A DNA stretch of 64,000 nucleotides from Fereydounia khargensis (Eukaryota > Basidiomycota > Ustilaginomycetes > Urocystidales > Fereydouniaceae), in NCBI GenBank assembly GCA_026413255.1, contig JAOCZO010000006.1, positions 471,139 to 535,138 of the forward strand. The letters are read 5' to 3'. The notes under the pieces are model-generated. The model made no database searches, had not been told where the DNA came from, and worked only from the letters and a program-made list of their open reading frames with translations. A program made the position numbers and the translations under genes. Shown here piece after piece: positions 55,388-64,000 of this stretch. Numbering within the stretch: position 1 is the stretch's first letter; every line of letters starts with the position of its first letter.

Positions 55388-57597
55388 CTTGATGTCAAGA
55401 AGAGACAGATCAGATCAATTAGGCCTCGGAACAACAAGGTAGTGGACAATTTACAATATACTGTACCATCAGTACTCTTTTGCGCGGAGTGGAGCAGACT
55501 TACTCTTTTAAATACCGTGTGTTGTAGTGCCTTCCAATCTTAAGCTTCGGACAATAGCCTTTTTCTGCTCGGACACTGTCAGTTGGATGGGACAGGGCTG
55601 TGAGCCCGGATGGATTGATTCGGAGGCATGGATGGGCTCGTAAAACGAAAACGAAACACGGAGCGCCGGCATGCCTCACGCAAGCCACACGGGGCTGAAG
55701 GCAGTCACAGGAAACATACCACGCTAGGTTGCGAAAGGGCACGGATGATGTGTCGGTTCAATCCTAGTGCTTCAAAAGTTGCTTGCAAGCGTGGTGCCAA
55801 ACTCCTCCGAGCTCCGAGCTCCACAGTCTCCAATGTCGTTCAATATCATGTTGAAAATGTAGACGAAGAGCGTGATCTAGAGTTCCCTGATTGAGGCGAC
55901 GAATCGACGTGGTAATCGAGAGATTCTTTGAACCACGAGAAAAAGGGCTGAGCAGGAACACTCATCCAACAGTACTTTCAGCGGATATCCAGATTCAGAG
56001 GTATCGGTTGAGAATAGCTCGGTCAAAGAAACGAGCTCCGAGATTTTCTCCGCCAGTCATTGGCTGTGTCGAGTCACCGAGACTAGGCGACGGAAGGGCT
56101 GTCCCGATATGACTCTGAATAATTGAGACATGCTCCAACGCAAGGCTGAACCAGAGTTGGGTTTCAGCAATGAATACTATGGAGGGTGACCCTGGATCTT
56201 GATCCTTTGAATACAACCCAAAAGCTGTACAGGGTAAAGAGCCTGTCTTGATGGTGCCTGTAACGCCGTCCTCGAGATTGTCTGGTCAAATGCAATGAAG
56301 CGTTCCGCCACTTTCGCTAGCAACATCAAGCGTGTTCTCTCAATGACATCAGATTCAAGAACGGATCATCAGTGCATGTCATTGTCTAGAAGCGGGATTC
56401 TTCCGTCTCTACTGTCTAATAAGCTGTCCCCTGGCAACGATACCGCTAGCCTTTATTTACCTTCTGTCAAAGACACTCGGGTGTTGGTTCCAGCTTGATG
56501 GTGATGTGTCTACGTGTTAGGTACGTACAGAAGCTGGGGTTGGATACGACACAAGTCGAAGCTGAGTAAGTCGTGACGCCAGTATGTGTCAGGCTTGCGC
56601 TTGGAGGATTGTACTCACGTTCTTTTATTTGCGGCTGCTCTGATTCAGGTCAAGGTACTCTCGCTGCGCTGTGCCAATGAAGTTGTGAAGAGGGTCAGCA
56701 GCGCGATCTAGGTTTTGCACATACTGTACTGTATCTTGTCATTGGAGAGGACAATGGCTCTGAAAAAATTACTGTATCACGTCCCAAGTATGCCACTACC
56801 CCTTACAATCATTGAGACACGGCTCGTGTGCGGTAAGAACGGAGCAGAGAGCGCCCTACTGGGGGCAGAATCAGCTTAAACCTCATTGATTTACGCCAAT
56901 CTGTGCCTTGTGTCACCATGACAATTGCGCCGTTGCTCTAGCAATGCAACCCCAATCCAGGTGTTACCAGGGAAAGATGGCACCCAGCTGCGACCAGATT
57001 ATTGCTAGCATTTCTGAGGATCGTGCCAAAGCGCACCTCACACATATGATGCTTGCGATTGTACAGAATGCCTTCCAGTAGCCGTTCCTGAAATTGAGTC
57101 AGTCTCTGTCTTCTCTGGTATGACATGAAGCGAGGAAGGGTGCAAGATGACGGAGGCCAAGCTGCCGGTGAGCATGACCCTGTCCCACAACCACGTCAAG
57201 TATCAGGTTGCCTGTCCATCTGTCTCCCCCCACAGATGTGACCTCACACGGGCGAGGCTCTGAGCATTCTGGAGCTTGCGCACCGTTGACACTTCTGGCA
57301 CTGATGCAAGTGCAATGCATAATGAACCATCAGTCACTTGGCAAGAAAACAAGAAAATTAGTTGACAGCCGGAATCAGAGAACAAGAGACGAGGAGAGAC
57401 AGAGAGACAGATAGGCCAGCCAAATAGACACATGGACTACACTTAGGGGCCGGTTGCCCGTGCATCGGGGAAAAAACGGAGCGATGCAACGACGTGACAG
57501 ATATCTCCACTAATGTGAGGCGAGACGGTCAAGCAGAGAAAGTACTGAAGCAAGCAGAGGGGTCATCTCGTTTCCCTGACAGCAGACGCCCAGCCAT
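55388..57597. other. Gene-poor subtelomeric stretch, about 2.2 kb
   Basis: No confident gene. A minus-strand frame around 55995-56260 (NLEDGVTGTIKTGSLPC, then IVFIAETQLWFSLALE) may be a relic exon. GTAC motifs occur at 55458-55475 and 56720-56730. Confidence 0.5.
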
Positions 57598-58410
57598 CTA
57601 CAAGCCCAGGATGTCCTTGATTGTAAGAGCCGATCCCAATGCCGTTCCGACAATGGACTGGTACCAGCCCCTTTGTGGCGAGCCATAGACTGGCGTCTGG
57701 TCAAAGACAAGTGTGGAGCTGGCGGATTCTTCAACAAACTTGCGGTAGGACTCCTGGAGCTCCTGAGTGGAAGCCGCAAGGAACTTGTCCATGTCGGCCG
57801 ACGAGTCAAAAACGAACTCTTCAACACCACCATCAATGATGTTGCCTTTGCCCACGGCAAACTGCGTGCCCTTAAAGAGAGTCACCGTCTGCTCCCTCGT
57901 GAGGGGTAAGGAGAGGTGACGCTGGTAGAGGGTAGGCTGGACGGGCAGGGAGTGTACGACGTCTGCATGTGAGTCCCACTTGGACTTGAAACTTGGTGCA
58001 TCGTTACGGGGCTTGAGCAGAAGGAGGAGCATGACCTGGCTTGAAGTCCTCACGCCAGCCGGCTCCGGCTCAAGGTTTTCGGTGACGAAGACTGTGTCTG
58101 CCTTTGCAAACAGGTGTGCGCCGGCCGACTTCTGGTACCCGCTAGAGCTGAACAGGCCACGCATCACCTTGATGGAGGGCCAGGTGAGCAGGGCAGAGCT
58201 GACAATGTCCTTTGTACCCATGGGCAGAGGACCGGAGAGGTCAGGCTTGGCCTTGCGCAGGTCGGTAGAGTAGCCCTGGATGTACTCGTGCAGGATGCCT
58301 GTGTTGGCTGCGATTGCCGACGTCTGCTCTGCGTGGACATTGTGGAACTCGTGGTAGAACTTTTCGTCTGACTGGCCAGGCCAGTTGCGAGAGAGGATGA
58401 TGAGTCTCAT
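57598..58410 (-). CDS. EthD-domain-like protein
   Basis: A single exon of 270 residues from the ATG at 58410. The start (MRLIILSRNWPGQSDEKFYHEFHNVHAEQTSAIAANTGIL) matches the dimeric alpha/beta-barrel EthD domain: ligand-facing Trp/Pro, then the F..E...VHA helix. A second ferredoxin-like half probably follows (VEEFVFDSSADMDKFLAASTQELQESYRKFVEESAS). Fungal EthD proteins often sit in oxidative degradation or secondary-metabolite clusters as decarboxylase or dehydratase-like partners. The substrate is unknown. Confidence 0.75.
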   Translation of the reverse strand: MRLIILSRNWPGQSDEKFYHEFHNVHAEQTSAIAANTGILHEYIQGYSTDLRKAKPDLSGPLPMGTKDIVSSALLTWPSIKVMRGLFSSSGYQKSAGAHLFAKADTVFVTENLEPEPAGVRTSSQVMLLLLLKPRNDAPSFKSKWDSHADVVHSLPVQPTLYQRHLSLPLTREQTVTLFKGTQFAVGKGNIIDGGVEEFVFDSSADMDKFLAASTQELQESYRKFVEESASSTLVFDQTPVYGSPQRGWYQSIVGTALGSALTIKDILGL

Positions 58411-59344
58411 GACTAAAGAGGGAGATTTTCAAAGGGGCTGGCTGGAATGGCAGGTAACGTTGTAACGGCGTAGTAAGAGCTTGGGTGGTATTGCAGGAAC
58501 AACGGGAGGAAAAGAGGGGTGTTGGTGTATGTATGTGTGAGATCACAAAGCAAGGGGGATAGCATTGTTGGGTCGCACCTTGTGGCCGCTATGCATGGGC
58601 CACAGCTTTGAGAGTTTGGTCCGCCGGCTTTGGGCAGATAGAGCTGTTAGGCTTCCAACACCAAGACGCGTTCACCAGATCGGGATCGTGTTGCAGCTGA
58701 CATATCCGAGCGCTTAAAAGTTGCAGCTGCCAGCTGTAGTGGACTTTCATGCGTACGCTGCACTTCCTGGATGCACAAAAGCGTTTTCAGCTGAAGAGTG
58801 TTTGCACGAACAGAGTTGAAGGGTGCTCGTGCGCGCACCCTCCAGTCCCTAGATCAGCGTGCTTGCACGCAGCATCTTCACGGCTTGGGAGAAGCAATCG
58901 AAAAGAATGCCTGCCGAGGCGCTCCACGATGTAGGCAAAGATGCATTCATCAGGTACTTGTCGGGCTTGACTCAAGCTAACCTCAGCCGGACTCCATTCG
59001 TCACGCCCGATTGGCCAGACGCAGCCCAAAACCGATTTCAGACGCGATCCTGACTTTGTGACTCCAATGTCAGACTGCTGTCAGTCACGTCAATTAACAG
59101 TTATCTGATCTGTGACTGTGACTCTGACACTCTCCATTGCCACTACAAAACCGCAATTCCAAATGGGATAAATCACGTGATTATCAGATACCATAGACTA
59201 CAAGTGGGATCATACTCGTGACTGTAGTAAAAAGCGCTGCATAAGCCCCAGAACGGACTACTAAGAATCCCCAAGTCTGCACCCCTCTTTGCGCCTCTCT
59301 CTTTCACCACAGCCACCGTGACTCCTTGCCATCCACCTTTCAGC
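58411..59344. promoter_or_regulatory. Divergent region, EthD-like / bZIP-DUF3425
   Basis: About 930 bp without a gene. It contains the first copy of a 40-bp direct repeat (58901) and alternating TGACTGTGACTC-type short repeats near 59050-59135. Confidence 0.55.
58901..58941. repeat. 40-bp direct repeat, left copy
   Basis: It begins AAAAGAATGCCTGCCGAGGC and continues to 58941. It is matched with few differences (one indel, one substitution) by the copy at 60498-60539. Confidence 0.9.
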
Positions 59345-60352
59345 ATGGCGCCCTTGTCTCCCAACCCGACCGCTCGTGATACATCGAATGTAGCAAGGCA
59401 AAGTGCAATCCGCAGCGATAATTCGTCAGCCCTCGCAGTGGCAGATACGAGCGGCGGTCTTGCACATTCACGTTACGCCGAAATGGCCGAGCGACGAAGA
59501 CGAAGCAATGCCAAAGCACAGCAGCGCAAACGCGACAGGGCTAAACTGATACAGCAGGGTAACTCCAAGTCTGGCCGAAGTGCACCGGCCCCGAGCAGCG
59601 TGCAGAGCGACATCGGTGTTCCTGCCAAGGCAAGGGGTTCGACCATGCGCGCGCACCACAGCGCCAGTGAAATCGATGCTGATGCACCACTCGAAGACGA
59701 AGCGGAGCTGCTGTACCACTTCATTTCTGTAGTGGTGCCGCTAGTCAATGAGTCGGTACACTTTTCGCTCACAAGCATGACCTTTGTGGCCGCGTACAAG
59801 GCTATCTACACACGGCTAGGTCTCCCTGTTCAGGTGATGGAGCAGTACAACAGCCTCAATCCGATCCCTGCCAGCTGGCGACTGTACGAGCAATCACGCA
59901 CACGCCGATTTGAATCTTCGGCCCAAAAAGCGACACCCTGTAACAGCGGCGACGACTTGGGCTCGCAAACTCTTGAACAACAACTTGCTTGGGACGCTTT
60001 GCCGGCAAACATGCATCCTACTGCGTTGCAGCTGAGTGACGATCACCATGCCTTTTTCGACATCTTTTGCCCTTGGCCAAAGGTGCGAGATCGTGTGCTA
60101 AGGTCGCTTCGCGATGGATCGATCGATCAGCAGGAATTTTGCAAGGACCTTCTGCAGCACCCACTAGCCACTGGCGCACCTCAGCCGCTCATCATTTGGC
60201 AGGGAGGCGACCCAGCTGATATGGATAATTGGGAGCTGCAAGAAGCGTTTGCCAAGCGATACTCTGAGATATTCGATGATGACGTGTTGCATCGGACCAA
60301 TTGGTGGCGTGCCAAGCGCGGCCTGGAACCGATCCTTCTGTGCAAGGATTGA
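59345..60352 (+). CDS. bZIP transcription factor with DUF3425 domain
   Basis: A single exon of 335 residues from the ATG at 59345 (context CAGCATGG); the longer frame starts with GTG. A basic region (YAEMAERRRRSNAKAQQRKRDRAK, residues about 43-66) is followed by a weak zipper. A C-terminal DUF3425 domain runs from about residue 135, with WPKVRDRVLRSLRDGSID, PLIIWQGGDPADMDNWE and the family ending NWWRAKRGLEPI. This arrangement is common in fungi and such factors are often local pathway regulators. It may control the flanking EthD, SDR and NmrA-like genes; that is inference. Confidence 0.85.
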   Translation: MAPLSPNPTARDTSNVARQSAIRSDNSSALAVADTSGGLAHSRYAEMAERRRRSNAKAQQRKRDRAKLIQQGNSKSGRSAPAPSSVQSDIGVPAKARGSTMRAHHSASEIDADAPLEDEAELLYHFISVVVPLVNESVHFSLTSMTFVAAYKAIYTRLGLPVQVMEQYNSLNPIPASWRLYEQSRTRRFESSAQKATPCNSGDDLGSQTLEQQLAWDALPANMHPTALQLSDDHHAFFDIFCPWPKVRDRVLRSLRDGSIDQQEFCKDLLQHPLATGAPQPLIIWQGGDPADMDNWELQEAFAKRYSEIFDDDVLHRTNWWRAKRGLEPILLCKD

Positions 60353-60806
60353 ACACTCACACCAATAATGTACAAGCTATCGATTCAAGTGCCTTGCGTG
60401 ATCCAACAAGGCAGCCAAAGTTGTGGAGCCACTGCATTTATGACACGGGTTCACATCTAGTCATAGCCTCTGCGGTATGAGCCATGACTTAGGGTTAGAA
60501 AAGAATGCTGCCGAGGCGCTCCACGATATAGGCAAAGACAACAGGACACAAGACGGGTCTTGTGCGCTGGTGGATGGAGCCTCTGGTGAGCTCATCTCGC
60601 TCGCGCCCGCTTACCGGCCTCACGTATCGATACAGGTCATTGCAGGCTCAATGGGGATGTGTCTATTTGCACACACTGGTGTAGATAGGCCACGACGTAT
60701 GTTTCATTCCAGCTACTTCTTGAGTGCCGCCTTTCGTCCTCTGCTGCACTGGCCCGTGACAGGGCGCAGCGTTGTGTGTAGCTAGGCTCGTCCCAAAGGC
60801 CAAAAA
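60353..60806. other. Short intergenic region with telomere-like seed
   Basis: About 450 bp. It contains CTTAGGGTTAG (60489-60499) directly abutting the right copy of the 40-bp repeat. Confidence 0.6.
60498..60539. repeat. 40-bp direct repeat, right copy
   Basis: It begins AAAAGAATGCTGCCGAGGCG and is in the same orientation as the left copy at 58901. The two copies bracket the bZIP-DUF3425 gene. Confidence 0.9.
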
Positions 60807-61637
60807 TTAGATGCCATACCCGCCATCAACACTAACAAATGAGCCGGTAGCATAGTTGGACTTCAGCAGAAAGCTGATCGCTTCGGCTATGTCAAGCGCC
60901 ACGCCCAGCTTCTTGGTCGGGAACATGTCGGCGATACTTTCGTATGTGTAAACTCCTCGTTCAATGGCGTCAGAAAGGATGTCGGTCTGAATCGCGCCAG
61001 GTGCCACAGCGTTGATCCGAATACCTGTCTTGGCATAGTCAAGAGCTGCGCTGCGTGTCATGCCCGAGACGGCGTGTTTGGTCGCCGAGTAGGTACCCGT
61101 GAAAGGCACTCCGTGCATGCCAGCAATCGAGCTGAGGTTGACGATATGGCCTTTGCCACTCTTTGAGAAATACTTGAGCTGACAAGTTTGATGTAAGGAT
61201 TGTCAGCAATTCCTTCCCAGCGACGACGCTTCTAATGCCAGATGGACACAAAAGCAACTCACCTGTTCTTTCATGCTCCAGAACAAGCCCAGAACATTGA
61301 CCTCGAGCATGTTGCGGAAGTGCTTAGTTTCAAGCTCATGAAAGATTGCGCTATCCGAAGAGATACCAGCGTTGTTGACCGCAGCGTCGAGCCGTCCCCA
61401 GATCTCCAGTGCGTCTTTGTGCAGACGAACCACCTCATCTTCACGACTGATGTCCGCCTGCAAAAAGCGGACCTGACCACCTTTGGCAGTGATACTGTCA
61501 GTAACACGCTTGGCAGAATCTGCATTGCGTCCACTGATGATGACTCGCCAGCCTTGGGAAGCTAGCAGCTCGGCCGTGGCTGCGCCGATGCCTGTGTTGC
61601 CGCCGGTGATGAGAACAACTTGTGCTGAGTCTGACAT
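60807..61637 (-). CDS. Short-chain dehydrogenase/reductase (classical SDR)
   Basis: Two exons, 61263-61637 and 60807-61178, joined in phase 0 by GTGAGT and a cttgtcag acceptor, give 248 residues. Cofactor motif TGGNTGIG and GRN follow the first strand, suggesting NADP preference. NNAG, the catalytic Ser in VNLSSIAG and the YSATK Tyr/Lys pair are present. VAPGAIQTD and the FVSVDGGYGI end fit 3-oxoacyl-ACP-reductase-type SDRs. The substrate is not determinable. An active enzyme is expected. Confidence 0.92.
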
Positions 61638-62586
61638 ACTTCTTAGCCTGAATTTGTCGGTGGTTGGGGGATGATGGGAGACGGCAGAGACTGCGTGCAA
61701 AGATGTCTTTATATCTCTTCAGCGGCCTTGCACTCCGTATCTGGCATCAGCTGCACAATGCATCCTCACATTGCTGCAAAAAAGTAGGAGGTCTCTGGAT
61801 TTGGGCCATCGACACTGGCTCCCGTCGGCCTTGCGCAGGCTGAAATCATCAGCCTCCACAATCCTAAAACGCACAACCTACAACAGACACGTGCGCTGTG
61901 GGACACAATGTGCCAAGTCCACACTACCACTTGACTCTCTGCGTGGGCATTTCCTGTGCGCTTCCCCGCAACACAGAGCGTATTTGTACAGGGACCAAAA
62001 GATAAGACTATGAATCTGCGCTAGAGTGTGAGAGTCACCTTTGATTGATATTGCTTACGCTTAGAAAGCTTTTTGAGAGCGCCCTTTAAAATTAGGCCCC
62101 GCTCGCTGAAGACCCGGAGTAAGCATGCCGACTGAAGTCGGAGAGGTGCAGACATACCCAGCTTGCGCAACCTCTTCGCTCATGCGCAAGGCGTGTGGTC
62201 ACAATCAAAAGGGGTGCCAAGGACATCAAGCCAGTCACAACGAGGGAAGCGTCGCACAGCAAATTTGACAGGACTGACGATTGCAAATTGTGGAGGCTGA
62301 TGACTGCGAATTGTGGAGGCTGATGACTGCGAGTCGTGGAGGCTGATGACTTTCGGCGGTTGTCAATCTCCGCCGAGCCAACATTCTGTTGACCTATGAA
62401 TTCCCGGCAAGTCAGGGGCACCCAGGGCCTTCTGACGCTGCCTAGGTGTGACCCCGGCGACTGCAGACTCGGAGCTCGCACAACAATCCCATCCACAGCG
62501 TTCAGCCACAATGCAGTCGACGCTTAGCTTACACCCAAGATCATCTGTGAACGTGGGAGTGCAATAGCTAGCAGTGCCTTAGTGCC
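61638..62586. other. Intergenic region with minisatellite
   Basis: About 950 bp without a gene. It holds the 23-bp triple repeat at 62283. Confidence 0.6.
62283..62351. repeat. Three tandem 23-bp repeats
   Basis: Units at 62283, 62306 and 62329 share TGGAGGCTGATGACT; the first eight bases vary slightly. The third copy is the most diverged. Confidence 0.95.
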
Positions 62587-63315
62587 TTATGCCTGTTTCT
62601 GGGCAAACCGATTGATTTCACGCGAAGTGAGAACGCCAGAGCGATACGACGTTTGCCGGGCTAGATGGACACACGCCCTACCAATGTTGCGCGTGGACGT
62701 CATGCCGGGCAGTATGGACTGCAGTAATGGTGTGATCAAGTTAAGGCTCCAATAAACCCAGTTGTACCAAATGACGCTGGAGCGTACATTGTCGAGTGGC
62801 TGAACGAAGGCCGGTCTGAAAATGTATACATCGCGAAACGGCTTGCTGCTGTCACCGCTATTCTGGGCACAACCAAGCAGCAGCTGCTCGGTCTCGCCGC
62901 GCACGCGCTTCCAATGTGTAGACGACTGTTGGGTAGAGTCCGCACCAAAGGCGCTGATGTAGACAAGAACAGGTGGGCGTTTGGCAGTGTTGCCAAGATG
63001 TTGAAGCGTGTTGAAGCAAAGGTCGCGCATGACTTTGGTGTACTCGGAATCTGTGATGCCAATTGAAGAGACACCAACGCACCAGAAGCAGGCATCAAAG
63101 TCGCCGTATTTTGACCAGTCGATGGCGGCAAAGGTGGCGCTCTGTACTTGCTGCAGTTTGTTGATAAGTGACAAGTCGTGATGCGCCGAGAGAAGATTGT
63201 CAGGAATGCGGCGTCGACCGACTGAAAGGACAGAGAGGACATCCGAGGACTGCAGACACTCGCGTAGCACGCCCTGTCCAATCATGCCTGTTCCACCAAA
63301 CAAGACAACGCGCAT
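62587..63315 (-). CDS. NmrA/atypical-SDR-like NAD(P)-binding protein
   Basis: A single exon of 242 residues from the ATG at 63315; the longer frame starts with TTG. The N terminus MRVVLFGGTGMIGQGVLREC holds a GxxGxxG Rossmann motif. FDACFWCVGVSS, VLVYISAFGAD and IFRPAFVQPLDN follow the order of epimerase-like atypical SDRs (Tyb/HTATIP2-like). The catalytic YxxxK is not evident, so it may be a redox sensor or non-classical reductase. It is the last gene before the telomere, about 570 bp from the first TTAGGG. Confidence 0.8.
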   Translation of the reverse strand: MRVVLFGGTGMIGQGVLRECLQSSDVLSVLSVGRRRIPDNLLSAHHDLSLINKLQQVQSATFAAIDWSKYGDFDACFWCVGVSSIGITDSEYTKVMRDLCFNTLQHLGNTAKRPPVLVYISAFGADSTQQSSTHWKRVRGETEQLLLGCAQNSGDSSKPFRDVYIFRPAFVQPLDNVRSSVIWYNWVYWSLNLITPLLQSILPGMTSTRNIGRACVHLARQTSYRSGVLTSREINRFAQKQA

Positions 63316-63883
63316 AATGATTGTCAATGATAGTAGAAGGGGGAAGGAGACAAAGGCGAGATCACAACGGTGAGAATGATGTTAGAAGGATAAAGGGTGA
63401 AAATCACAATTGCCGTTTAGGTTTTTATACTCATTTAAGTGTGTCAAGCGCACCGACGTGAGCCATTGTAGCCAATCCCTCTTTGTGCTCCTCTCTTTTC
63501 TTGGAAATAGTACTTCTGTTATACCAACTCTACGTGACGACGGCCTCGCCAACACGCACAGTCCTAGTCGGCCGAGTGGACGCGTCTGAGCGGGGCAATG
63601 CGGGTCGGCTCCCAGCTGTTAGACTTTGTTGTAAATTGTGTGTCTCAGTTCACGTGACCTTGCTCCAATGCAGGAGCTTCACATGTTGTACTTCCTTACT
63701 TTGTGTTAGATGACCGTATGGGGCTGGAGACCGTGCATGCCCGTGTCCCGTGCATGCGCGGGTACAATCAGGGTTAGGGGCTTGTGTGAGTGGTGTGTTA
63801 GATGACCGTATGGGACTGGAGACCGTGCACGCTGTTACAGGGCTGGATGTTAGGCCAACAACCAGGGGTAGATGTTGCAGTAC
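63316..63883. other. Telomere-proximal gene-free region
   Basis: About 570 bp, with TATA-like sequence (TTTTTATAC, 63421) serving the NmrA-like gene, and the direct repeats described in the next entry. Confidence 0.6.
63702..63829. repeat. Telomere-associated 36-bp direct repeats
   Basis: TGTGTTAGATGACCGTATGG followed by (G/A)-CTGGAGACCGTGCA occurs at 63702-63737 and 63794-63829 with one or so mismatch. An interstitial GGGTTAGGGG lies between them (63769-63778). Confidence 0.92.
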
Positions 63884-64000
63884 TTAGGGTTAGGGTTAGG
63901 GTTAGGGTTAGGGGTTAGGGTTAGGGGTTAGGGTTAGGGTTAGGGTTAGGGTTAGGGTTAGGGTTAGGGTTAGGGTTAGGGTTAGGGTTAGGGTTAGGGT
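63884..64000 (+). repeat. Telomeric repeat array (TTAGGG)n
   Basis: About 19 units reading TTAGGG toward the right edge, the G-rich strand running 5'->3' outward, with two TTAGGGG variants near the start (63910-63928). This marks the window's right edge as a chromosome end. Confidence 0.99.

Noticed and set aside
55995-56260. Minus-strand frame with a possible CCAG acceptor and one Cys-containing motif.
   Set aside because: No matching exons or start found; noted only as a possible relic.
62283-62351. CRISPR-like array.
   Set aside because: Head-to-tail 23-bp repeats with no spacers, in a eukaryotic chromosome.

Overview
The window is eukaryotic nuclear DNA that runs into a chromosome end: positions 63884-64000 are a TTAGGG tandem array. 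Most genes have several short introns with GTGAGT/GTAAGT-type donors and CAG acceptors. The gene set includes a PKA regulatory subunit, the Hsp104 disaggregase (absent from animals), a DUF3425 bZIP factor and a twin-CX3C Tim protein. Together these point to a filamentous or yeast-like fungus, most likely a basidiomycete of the smut lineage (Ustilaginomycotina). That placement is my inference from protein similarity recalled from memory; no search was run.

Positions 1 to about 33200 are a gene-dense conserved core: a fungal transcription factor (3' part), an Atf1-like bZIP, an alpha/beta hydrolase, PKA-R, ATP synthase subunit d, ribosomal protein eS25, a BolA3-like protein, GTP cyclohydrolase I, an Sfm1-like methyltransferase, Sus1, a Tctex-type dynein light chain, glucosidase II beta, eIF6, Tim9, Hsp104, a molybdopterin-binding-domain protein and an intron-containing tRNA-Asp. 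Many are arranged as divergent pairs. I joined exons by checking reading phase at each splice site. Several listed open frames begin at non-ATG codons, so I moved those starts to the first supportable ATG.

Positions 33200 to 45700 are transitional: a long gene-poor stretch, a DOMON/cytochrome b561 protein, a secreted GH43-like enzyme, and a tight block of four genes of bacterial flavour. These four are an MDR reductase, a SelA-like PLP enzyme, a PaiB-like FMN-binding protein and a PaiA-like acetyltransferase. The last two are the partners of the bacterial paiAB operon and lie 77 bp apart, tail to tail.

Positions 45700 to 56000 are an accessory island. It holds a three-member tandem family of small secreted proteins, one copy carrying a frameshift, plus an unrelated small secreted gene with an internal TAG. 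A recurrent GCCCCG motif is clustered upstream of each of the three paralogs at a similar distance, which looks like a shared promoter module.

Positions 57600 to 64000 are subtelomeric: an EthD-like protein, a bZIP-DUF3425 regulator flanked by a 40-bp direct repeat, an SDR, an NmrA-like NAD(P)-binding protein, minisatellites and the telomere. This looks like a small regulator-plus-tailoring-enzyme cluster; I see no backbone synthase. Throughout the window a palindromic GTAC-based motif (GTACNGTAC and shorter forms) recurs in intergenic DNA, most densely in a divergent promoter near 21100.
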